Origin: Oscillospiraceae bacterium
Lineage (GTDB): Bacteria; Bacillota; Clostridia; Oscillospirales; Ruminococcaceae
Direction: 5' to 3'
Length of the DNA: 6,180 nt
Assembly: GCA_029005335.1 (NCBI GenBank)
Contig: JAQXFT010000063.1
Coordinates: forward strand, 1 to 6,180
Shown here: piece by piece, positions 1 to 5,299 of the stretch
Layout: each line of letters begins with the position of its first letter
Position numbering within the stretch: the stretch's first letter is position 1
Program-made: the position numbers and the translations under genes
Notes under the pieces: generated by a model
Databases searched by the model: none
Told to the model about the DNA's origin: nothing
The model's input: the letters and a program-made list of their open reading frames with translations, nothing else

Positions 1-872
1 TCCGTGTGCATAGCTTATCAGAAATAGAAAGCTATGTGAGCGATTTTGTAGTAGTTCTTGCTTTCGCAGCGGGTTATCAGTCACTTGTTGACAAAATTCA
101 TGAAATCGCATCAAGGCATGCTCTTTATGTTCCCGATGTTCCTGTTGCGGGCGGAGGGCTTTTCACTTATGAATACTGCTGTGAAAATGCTGAGGAGATT
201 CAGAAAGTATATGATATGCTTGCCGATGACTTTTCAAGAAAGGTTTACGCAAATATTATTAATTTCAAAATAAGCGGAAAAATTGAATACCTTTCAGCAG
301 TAACTACTCCGAAATCCGAAATATACAGAAAAATTGTCAAACCCGGTCTGAATGAACTTTATGTTGATTTGGGAGCATACAACGGTGATACTATTGAGGA
401 ATTTCTTGATTATACCCGTGGCAGATACCTCGGAATTTATGCTCTTGAACCTGATAAAAAGAATTTTAAAAAACTCTGCAAGAACATTAACGGTCTTAAG
501 CATATTTTCGCATATAACTGTGCCGTATGGTGCAAGGATACGGAACTTCCCTTTGCTACAAAAGCCGGCAGACAGTCATCAGTATCCGCTAACGGTTCAC
601 TCATAGAGGCTCGCTCCGTTGACAGTATTCTCGGAGGTCAGACGGCTACTCTTATTAAAATGGACGTTGAAGGCTCGGAACGTGAGGCTATATGGGGTGC
701 ATGTCAGACTATTGCACACCATGCTCCTAAGCTTATGGTATCTCTCTATCACAGAAATGAAGATATTTTTAAACTTCCTCTGCTTATAAAAAGCCTTAAT
801 CCGAATTACAGTTTATATATCAGGCATCAGCTTTATATTCCGGCATGGGAAACTAATCTTTATGCAATTTAA
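1..872 (+). CDS. FkbM-family SAM-dependent methyltransferase, 5'-truncated by window edge
   Basis: The reading frame is open from the left edge (in-frame codon CGT at 3-5) to the TAA at 870-872, so the start lies outside the window. A GTG at 6 could open a 288-residue protein, but it has no visible ribosome binding site and would begin inside a folded domain, so I reject it as the start. Numbering from that GTG, residues ~1-60 look like the end of a Rossmann-like N-terminal domain (a hydrophobic strand FVVVLAFAAG at 14-23, then YVPDVPV at 41-47). The methyltransferase domain follows: SAM-binding motif I YVDLGAYNGD (119-128), the acidic end of strand 2 in ALEPD (146-150), and the FkbM signature LIKMDVEGSE (216-225). 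FkbM enzymes are mostly O-methyltransferases acting on sugars or secondary metabolites; the substrate here cannot be told. The gene is convergent with the pyrB cluster and ends 10 nt before a terminator stem. Confidence 0.9.
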   Translation, partial: RVHSLSEIESYVSDFVVVLAFAAGYQSLVDKIHEIASRHALYVPDVPVAGGGLFTYEYCCENAEEIQKVYDMLADDFSRKVYANIINFKISGKIEYLSAVTTPKSEIYRKIVKPGLNELYVDLGAYNGDTIEEFLDYTRGRYLGIYALEPDKKNFKKLCKNINGLKHIFAYNCAVWCKDTELPFATKAGRQSSVSANGSLIEARSVDSILGGQTATLIKMDVEGSEREAIWGACQTIAHHAPKLMVSLYHRNEDIFKLPLLIKSLNPNYSLYIRHQLYIPAWETNLYAI

Positions 873-881
873 AACAAAATC

Positions 882-910
882 GGGCGAACAATGTTCGCCC
901 TTTTATTTTT
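882..910. terminator. Bidirectional intrinsic terminator between the FkbM gene and pyrB
   Basis: A perfect 8-bp stem, GGGCGAAC (882-889) and GTTCGCCC (893-900), closes a 3-nt AAT loop. On the plus strand it is followed at once by TTTTATTTTTTT, a classic Rho-independent terminator for the methyltransferase gene, whose TAA ends at 872. On the minus strand the stem is followed by a T-rich run (GATTTTGTTTT), so it can also end the pyrB transcript, whose stop codon lies at 911-913 directly against the hairpin. The hairpin is nearly identical to the one at 2725-2743. Confidence 0.85.
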
Positions 911-1990
911 TTATATAAGCTTGCGTTCGTCACAGTATTCACATTCAAGCAAAGTATCGTTATTACTGCGGAAACTCTTTGGGAGATATGTTTCCGACTG
1001 CGTGATACATCTCGGATTTGAACAGCATATTCCGGAATATACTTTTCCTTTGAGAAGTTCAGAAGGATTCTGATTCTTGATTATTGTCATTATGAGAGCC
1101 ATTCTTGCAAATACGCCGTTTCTTGCCTGCTTGAAATACAATGCACGGGGGTCATTGTCTACTTCGTTTGTAATTTCATCAACTCTCGGGAGTGGGTGAA
1201 GTACAGCCAAATCATGTTTTGCATGAGTCATTTTCTTTGTATCAAGTATATATGTATCCTTCTGTGCAAAATATTCAGCCTCACTTGAGAATCTTTCCTT
1301 CTGGATACGTGTCATATACAATACATCAAGGCTTCCTATAACCTCATCAAGAGATGATACCTCTTTAAATGTACAGCCGTTGGCGATTATAATATCCTTT
1401 ATATACGAAGGCATCTGAAGCTGTGGGGTTGAGATGAATATAAACTTGTTTCCCTTGAAACAGCTCATAGCCTTGCAAAGTGAATGTACTGTTCTTCCAT
1501 AGATTAAATCACCGCACATACCTATTGTAAGGTTATCAAGTCTTCCCTTTTCTACTTTAAGGGTTACAAGGTCTGTGAGAGTCTGGGTAGGGTGGAGATG
1601 TCCTCCGTCTCCTGCATTTATTACCGGACAGCCTGCTGTCAATGCCGCTGCTTTCGCTGCACCTGCAACAGGGTGACGTATTACAAGCACATCTGAGTAA
1701 CTGCTTACTATTTTCGTTGTATCTTTAAGAGTCTCTCCCTTTGATACCGAAGAAGTTGCAGGATTGTCAAAGCCTATTATCTTTCCCCCGAGACGGAGCA
1801 TTGCAGTCTGAAAGGACATCTGAGTTCTTGTTGACGGTTCATAGAAAAGAGTCGCCATAATTTTTCCGTCACATTCGTGAGCATATTTTTCGGGATTGCT
1901 TCTTATATCGACTGCAAGGTCAGCAATGCCGTTCCACCATTCAACAGGATAGTCACTCAAATCGATAAGGTGCTGATATTCAGAATACAT
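911..1990 (-). CDS. pyrB: Aspartate carbamoyltransferase catalytic chain with C-terminal PyrI-type zinc domain
   Basis: This enzyme catalyses the committed step of pyrimidine synthesis: carbamoyl phosphate plus L-aspartate gives N-carbamoyl-aspartate and phosphate, in the cytoplasm. In the 359-residue protein the carbamoyl-phosphate loop is EPSTRTQMSF (51-60). The mobile loop carries SKGETL with Lys85, and RHP (105-107) and HPTQ (133-136) follow. The aspartate domain has GDLIYGRTVHSL (160-171), MTRIQ (226-230) and HPLPR (265-269). All match the E. coli chain closely. The E. coli catalytic chain is about 310 residues; here another ~49 follow, with Cys323-x4-Cys328-x21-Cys350-x2-Cys353. That is the pattern of the zinc domain of E. 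coli PyrI (Cys109, 114, 138, 141). The PyrI nucleotide-binding domain is absent. The start ATG at 1990 has GGAGG at 2000-2004, 9 nt away. The gene lies 26 bp after the HD-domain gene and no PyrR-type attenuator is visible in that gap. Confidence 0.97.
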   Translation of the reverse strand: MYSEYQHLIDLSDYPVEWWNGIADLAVDIRSNPEKYAHECDGKIMATLFYEPSTRTQMSFQTAMLRLGGKIIGFDNPATSSVSKGETLKDTTKIVSSYSDVLVIRHPVAGAAKAAALTAGCPVINAGDGGHLHPTQTLTDLVTLKVEKGRLDNLTIGMCGDLIYGRTVHSLCKAMSCFKGNKFIFISTPQLQMPSYIKDIIIANGCTFKEVSSLDEVIGSLDVLYMTRIQKERFSSEAEYFAQKDTYILDTKKMTHAKHDLAVLHPLPRVDEITNEVDNDPRALYFKQARNGVFARMALIMTIIKNQNPSELLKGKVYSGICCSNPRCITQSETYLPKSFRSNNDTLLECEYCDERKLI

Positions 1991-1999
1991 AAATTTTAA

Positions 2000-2004
2000 C
2001 CTCC
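2000..2004 (-). promoter_or_regulatory. Ribosome binding site of pyrB
   Basis: GGAGG on the minus strand lies 9 nt before the pyrB ATG and 12 nt after the HD-gene stop codon. It fixes the pyrB start at 1990 and gives pyrB its own strong translation signal within the short 26-bp gap. Confidence 0.85.
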
Positions 2005-2016
2005 GGAATTTTATAA

Positions 2017-2685
2017 TTACAGTACATTAGTACCGTTTACAATCATTTCAAATTTAACGCCCAGAAAAGTTGAGGCTTTTTTGCATAAAAGCATTCTCTG
2101 AAGAAAGATTTCAAAGTATTCCAGAACAGATGATATTTTTGTATCTATCTTCAGTTCCAGAATTATTGAGCTTTTATCATCATTGAAGCCCAGCTTTGAC
2201 ATTTCAACAGCATAATTCACACGGTCGTGAATATCAAAAGTAAGCAAATCGGAATTTCTTACACGGCTTCTGCGTACATCAGTTTTATCCGCTATTATAA
2301 GTGATGCGGAAACAGGGTCCAAAGGCTGACCTGTTCCCTCGTCGTGATTTCCTATTGCAGATATTATGGAGCATATTTCGTCTGCCGGCATACTGAGATT
2401 ATCAAGCAGTCTGAATGCCATAACAGCTCCGCTCTGAGCATGGTCGATACGGTTTATGACATTTCCGATATCATGCATTATACCTGCAATTCTCGCAAGC
2501 TCTGCTGTACGTTCATCATATCCCAGTTCCGTCAGTATCATTCCTGCCGTCTGTGATACTTTTTCAACGTGTGCAAAGGAATGTTCAGTAAATCCCTGAG
2601 CCTCAAGAGCTTTATCCGCACGCTTTATATATTCCATTATATCAGGATTCTGCCTGATATACTTGTATGTTACAACACTTGCCAT
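2017..2685 (-). CDS. HD/HDIG-domain metal-dependent phosphohydrolase of unknown substrate
   Basis: This is a 222-residue soluble protein with the metal-binding pattern of the HD superfamily. Numbered from the ATG at 2685, the visible ligands are His39 (in SFAHVEK), His71-Asp72 in MHDIGN, His82 (RIDHAQSG), His114-Asp115 in GNHDEG, and Asp133 (IIADKTD), followed by a basic VRRSRVR. The extra histidines between the HD pair and the last Asp resemble binuclear HD phosphohydrolases of the HDIG/HD-GYP type. The C-terminal ~75 residues look like a small mixed alpha/beta extension. Such proteins hydrolyse phosphomonoesters or phosphodiesters of nucleotides or signal nucleotides; the substrate here is not known. 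An in-frame TTG at 2691 could add two residues, but AGGAG sits 7 nt before the ATG and only 1 nt before the TTG, so the ATG is preferred. It is transcribed with pyrB and lies downstream of asnB across a hairpin. A nucleotide-related role is possible from context only. Confidence 0.85.
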   Translation of the reverse strand: MASVVTYKYIRQNPDIMEYIKRADKALEAQGFTEHSFAHVEKVSQTAGMILTELGYDERTAELARIAGIMHDIGNVINRIDHAQSGAVMAFRLLDNLSMPADEICSIISAIGNHDEGTGQPLDPVSASLIIADKTDVRRSRVRNSDLLTFDIHDRVNYAVEMSKLGFNDDKSSIILELKIDTKISSVLEYFEIFLQRMLLCKKASTFLGVKFEMIVNGTNVL

Positions 2686-2692
2686 AAACAAG

Positions 2693-2699
2693 CTCCTTT
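2693..2699 (-). promoter_or_regulatory. Ribosome binding site of the HD-domain gene
   Basis: AAAGGAG on the minus strand lies 7 nt before the ATG at 2685-2683. This spacing chooses that ATG over the in-frame TTG at 2691. Confidence 0.8.
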
Positions 2700-2720
2700 G
2701 ATAAACAGAAAAAATTTTTT

Positions 2721-2751
2721 GCAGGGGCGACCATTGGTCGCCCGCTTTTTT
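2721..2751. terminator. Palindromic hairpin between asnB and the HD gene (terminator or REP-like element)
   Basis: A perfect 8-bp stem, GGGCGACC (2725-2732) and GGTCGCCC (2736-2743), closes a 3-nt loop. On the plus strand it is followed by GC and six T residues (2746-2751), but no plus-strand gene lies upstream. On the minus strand, the direction of asnB (stop at 2757-2759), the nearest T run comes only after CTGC and six A residues (T run at 2714-2709). It is therefore a weaker intrinsic terminator for asnB and may allow read-through into the HD gene and pyrB. Its near identity to the hairpin at 882-900 also fits a dispersed palindromic repeat. Confidence 0.65.
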
Positions 2752-2756
2752 ATACT

Positions 2757-4631
2757 TTAATATCTGCCGTTGTTCTCAAAATATACTTTATACCACACAA
2801 GGAATATAAATACTGTCCATATTTTGCGGCTGTTATCAGCCTTTCCGTCCCTGTGGTCATCAAGAAGCTTTATAAGTACTTCAGTATTGAAAAACTTCTC
2901 TGAGCTTTCGCTCTCAAAATGAGTACGGACTATATTATAATATTTATCCTCTTTAAGCCATACCCTTATAGGTACAGGGAAGCCGAGTTTTTTCTTTGCA
3001 GCAGTTTTTGCTGTCTGGCTCGGAGTATCTTTCTTTGCGGCAAGCCTCATTGCATACTTTGTTATATATGGTGTATCCCCGTTTGATGATGCTGTATGCG
3101 ATACTCTGTATCTTCTTGGTATCTGCTGTGCAAGAGACATTATTTCTTTATCAAGGAACGGCACACGCAGTTCAAGGGAATTTGCCATGCTCATTTTATC
3201 GGCTTTGAGAAGTATATCTCCTGCCATCCAGAGATGCAAATCAAGATACTGCATTTTTGTTACATCATCTTTGCCCTTTACATTATCATAAAAGGGCTTT
3301 GTGATTTCCATAGGGTCGGGGGCATTTGTCCTGATTTTAAGAAGCTTTTTACGCTGTTCGGGAGTGAACATATAGGCGTTACCGATAAATCTCTCCTCAA
3401 CGTCCTTTCCTTTTCTTACAAAGAAGTTTACTCCTCTTTTTGCCGGAAGCTTCTGTGCTATATTTCCGATTCCCCTTCTGATTGCTCTGGGAAGCTTATC
3501 ATATGCTGTACCGTCGGGGTCGCTGTATACGTTGTAGCCTCCGAAAATTTCGTCTGCACCTTCTCCCGAAAGCACTACCTTCAGCTTCTGAGAAGCGATA
3601 TTGCATACAAAATAAAGTGCTACTGCTGAGGGGTCTGCAAGCGGTTCGTCCATATGATACTGTATTCTTGAAAGATTTCCCCAGTATTCCTCCGGAGATA
3701 TTACCTTGCTGTTATTTTCTTTTCCGATAGCCTTTGAAAATTCCTTAGCCCAGCCGATTTCATTATATTTTTCGTCCTTTCCGAAGCCTACTGTAAATGT
3801 CTTGTCAACATCTGCAACAGCTGCCACATAGCTTGAATCCACTCCGCTGGAAAGAAATGAACCTACCTCAACATCGGCAATTTTATGTGCCTCGACAGAA
3901 TTATGAAAGGTATCTGATATTCTGTTTACCCATTCATCAAGGCTGGGATTTTCATCAGCATTGAAGCTGACGTCCCAGTATTTTGTAATTGTAGTTTTTC
4001 CGTCCTTATGTATGAGATAATGTGCCGGCGGAAGCTTATATACATTCCTGAAAAATGTTTCATTCGTCGGGGAATACTGAAATGTCAGATAATTTTCAAG
4101 GGCTGATGTATTCAGCTCCTTTTTGAAATCAGGGTGTTCCAGAAAGCTCTTTATCTCTGAACCAAACATAAAGGTTCTGCCCATCTGTGCATAATAAAAG
4201 GGCTTGATTCCAAAGAAATCCCTTGCGGCGAAAAGCTCCTTTTTATTCTTATCCCATATAACAAACGAAAACATTCCCCTGAGCATATTCAGAAGCTTTG
4301 CTCCGTATTCCTCATATCCATGAATAAGCACTTCTGAATCGGTTTTTGTTCTGAACTTGTGACCTGATTCAATAAGCTTCTTTCTTATATCCATGAAGTT
4401 ATATATCTCACCATTGAATACAAGCACCATTGAGCCATCTTCATTGTACAAGGGCTGGTCGCCCTGTGAGCTTACATCAATAATACTCAGTCTCCTGTGA
4501 CCAAGTGCTATATCGCCGTCAATATATTTTCCCTCAGCATCAGGTCCCCTGTGTTTTATTCTGTCCATCATATTGCCTATGATTACATTGGAGTTGTCAA
4601 TAAAATTTGTAAAGCCTGTATATCCGCACAT
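2757..4631 (-). CDS. asnB: Asparagine synthetase (glutamine-hydrolysing)
   Basis: This enzyme converts L-aspartate, glutamine and ATP to asparagine, glutamate, AMP and PPi in the cytoplasm. The 624-residue chain is in the size range of the long Gram-positive AsnB/AsnO proteins and longer than the ~554-residue E. coli enzyme. The N-terminal class II glutaminase domain has the nucleophile Cys2 (MCGYTGF), HRRLSIID (45-52), NGEIYN (73-78) and TDSE (97-100). The synthetase domain has the ATP pyrophosphatase loop SSGVDSS (261-267), MDEPLADPSA (327-336), SGEGADEIFGGY (355-366) and KADKMSMANSLELRVPFLD (476-494). The loop reads SSGVDS where SGGxDS is usual. The start was set at the ATG at 4631 because the nucleophilic cysteine must become the N-terminus after Met removal, and GGAGG lies 8 nt upstream. 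An in-frame ATG at 4646 would bury Cys2 behind five residues. It is read from its own promoter, divergent from greA, and an alternative family such as a peptide-modifying Asn-synthase homologue is unlikely. Confidence 0.97.
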   Translation of the reverse strand: MCGYTGFTNFIDNSNVIIGNMMDRIKHRGPDAEGKYIDGDIALGHRRLSIIDVSSQGDQPLYNEDGSMVLVFNGEIYNFMDIRKKLIESGHKFRTKTDSEVLIHGYEEYGAKLLNMLRGMFSFVIWDKNKKELFAARDFFGIKPFYYAQMGRTFMFGSEIKSFLEHPDFKKELNTSALENYLTFQYSPTNETFFRNVYKLPPAHYLIHKDGKTTITKYWDVSFNADENPSLDEWVNRISDTFHNSVEAHKIADVEVGSFLSSGVDSSYVAAVADVDKTFTVGFGKDEKYNEIGWAKEFSKAIGKENNSKVISPEEYWGNLSRIQYHMDEPLADPSAVALYFVCNIASQKLKVVLSGEGADEIFGGYNVYSDPDGTAYDKLPRAIRRGIGNIAQKLPAKRGVNFFVRKGKDVEERFIGNAYMFTPEQRKKLLKIRTNAPDPMEITKPFYDNVKGKDDVTKMQYLDLHLWMAGDILLKADKMSMANSLELRVPFLDKEIMSLAQQIPRRYRVSHTASSNGDTPYITKYAMRLAAKKDTPSQTAKTAAKKKLGFPVPIRVWLKEDKYYNIVRTHFESESSEKFFNTEVLIKLLDDHRDGKADNSRKIWTVFIFLVWYKVYFENNGRY

Positions 4632-4639
4632 ATCTCCTG

Positions 4640-4644
4640 CCTCC
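4640..4644 (-). promoter_or_regulatory. Ribosome binding site that decides the asnB start
   Basis: GGAGG on the minus strand is 8 nt before the ATG at 4631, whose second codon is the catalytic Cys. The same bases form the start of the in-frame upstream sequence ATGGAGG (ATG at 4646), so the upstream ATG is inside the Shine-Dalgarno sequence and cannot be served by it. A second AGGAG at 4638-4634 is only 2 nt from the ATG, too close to act alone. Confidence 0.85.
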
Positions 4645-4665
4645 ATAAGTTTATTCTTTGATATT

Positions 4666-4730
4666 TCAACATTACTATTATACTACAATTTTATATTTAT
4701 TGCAACAGAATTTTGAAAATATAATGTTGA
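4666..4730. repeat. 9-bp inverted repeat spanning the divergent asnB/greA promoters
   Basis: TCAACATTA at 4666-4674 and its exact reverse complement TAATGTTGA at 4722-4730 are separated by 47 bp. The left arm covers the predicted asnB transcription start (~4670); the right arm overlaps the first four bases of the greA -35 box. The placement would suit a paired operator, but in A+T-rich DNA a 9-bp match can also arise by chance. Confidence 0.35.
4677..4705 (-). promoter_or_regulatory. Sigma-A promoter of asnB
   Basis: On the minus strand, TTGCAA (-35, 4705-4700) and a perfect TATAAT (-10, 4682-4677) are separated by exactly 17 nt. The expected transcription start is near 4670, giving a leader of about 40 nt before the ATG at 4631. 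That is too short for a T-box or other sizable riboswitch, so control, if any, would act at the promoter. Confidence 0.8.
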
Positions 4731-4755
4731 CTTTTTTATAGAAATATATTATAAT
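4727..4755 (+). promoter_or_regulatory. Sigma-A promoter of greA-lysS
   Basis: TTGACT (-35, 4727-4732) and a perfect TATAAT (-10, 4750-4755) are separated by 17 nt within very A+T-rich DNA. The expected transcription start is near 4762, giving a leader of about 45 nt. The two divergent promoters are back to back, with 21 bp between their -35 boxes and no overlap. Confidence 0.85.
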
Positions 4756-4792
4756 ATCAATAATGCTGAATTATCAGATTATTTTTTTTAAA

Positions 4793-4797
4793 AGGAG
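4793..4797 (+). promoter_or_regulatory. Ribosome binding site of greA
   Basis: AGGAG lies 9 nt before the ATG at 4807 and sets the greA start. An out-of-frame ATG at 4763 lacks such a site. Confidence 0.85.
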
Positions 4798-4806
4798 ATT
4801 CTATTT

Positions 4807-5280
4807 ATGGCTGTTAAAAAACAAATGTCTCAGGAAGCTTATGACAAGCTTGAAAAGGAACTCGTATACCTCGTTACTGTTAAACGTGCAGAAGTTGCCC
4901 AGAAGCTTAAAGAAGCCCGCTCTTTCGGAGACCTTTCCGAAAATGCTGAATATGATGAAGCTAAAAATGAACAGGCTATACTCGAAGCTCAGATTAATGA
5001 ACTGCAGTATACTATAGATAATGCTGAAATCGTTTCCGATGAAAATATATCCATTGACGAAATCGGTATGAGTTCTGTAATGAAAATACGCCGTGTAGGT
5101 TCGGACAAAATCCAGACTTTTACTATTGTTTCCTCAAATCAGGTAAACGTAAAAGAGGGAAAAATCTCTGATGAATCCCCTATCGGAAAAGCTGCTCTCA
5201 AAAAGAAGGTCGGAGACAAATTTATAGTAAATGCCCCCATAGGAGATATGGAATACGAAGTAATCGATATTTCAAAGTAA
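4807..5280 (+). CDS. greA: Transcription elongation factor GreA
   Basis: GreA enters the secondary channel of RNA polymerase and stimulates cleavage of backtracked RNA, rescuing stalled complexes. The 157-residue length is normal for the family. Residues 1-~77 form the antiparallel coiled-coil domain. Its tip holds the acidic pair Asp42 and Glu45 in FGDLSENAEYDEAK (40-53), equivalent to the catalytic-tip Asp41/Glu44 of E. coli GreA. Residues ~80-157 form the FKBP-like globular domain, with ISDESPIGKAAL and the closing KVGDKFIVNAPIGDMEYEV. GreB is excluded less by one motif than by overall match and by Gram-positive context, where only GreA is usual. The start is supported by AGGAG 9 nt upstream and a near-consensus promoter. 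It is followed after 19 bp by lysS with no terminator between, so the two are probably co-transcribed, an order common in Clostridia. Confidence 0.97.
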   Translation: MAVKKQMSQEAYDKLEKELVYLVTVKRAEVAQKLKEARSFGDLSENAEYDEAKNEQAILEAQINELQYTIDNAEIVSDENISIDEIGMSSVMKIRRVGSDKIQTFTIVSSNQVNVKEGKISDESPIGKAALKKKVGDKFIVNAPIGDMEYEVIDISK

Positions 5281-5299
5281 AGGAACGGTATAAAATATT
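5281..5299 (+). promoter_or_regulatory. Weak, distant ribosome binding site of lysS in the greA-lysS gap
   Basis: The only purine-rich candidate, AAAGGA, ends at 5284 and leaves 15 nt to the ATG at 5300, longer than the 7-9 nt seen for the other genes here. An in-frame TAA at 5291-5293 rules out a longer lysS protein, so the ATG at 5300 is the real start. Translational coupling to greA, whose stop codon is 19 bp upstream, may compensate. Confidence 0.5.

Noticed and set aside
891..1073. A 60-codon plus-strand frame after the methyltransferase gene.
   Set aside because: It starts inside the terminator loop and is antisense to the zinc-domain end of pyrB.
1991..2016. PyrR-binding attenuator or other pyrimidine-responsive leader before pyrB.
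   Set aside because: The 26-bp gap holds only a ribosome binding site and no terminator or antiterminator stem. The 71 bp before the HD gene holds only the palindromic hairpin.
2691..2691. TTG at 2691 as the start of the HD-domain gene.
   Set aside because: The ribosome binding site is almost adjacent to it but is ideally spaced (7 nt) for the ATG at 2685.
3096..3629. A 177-codon open frame on the plus strand, antisense to asnB, with overlapping smaller frames at 2996-3208 and 3482-3730.
   Set aside because: It lies wholly inside asnB, has no domain-like sequence, is rich in Cys, Tyr and Phe as antisense shadows often are, and has no convincing ribosome binding site or promoter.
4646..4646. 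Upstream in-frame ATG as the asnB start.
   Set aside because: It would place five residues before the Cys nucleophile that must be N-terminal, and it lies inside the Shine-Dalgarno sequence of the ATG at 4631.
4763..4806. A weak CTGA-ATTA-TCAG hairpin (4766-4777) in the greA leader as a possible riboregulator.
   Set aside because: Four A/T-rich pairs are too weak to be meaningful, and the ~45-nt leader has no alternative structure or terminator.
4763..5017. An 84-codon plus-strand frame whose ATG lies almost at the predicted greA transcription start.
   Set aside because: It has no Shine-Dalgarno site, overlaps greA in another frame, and has no recognisable protein character.
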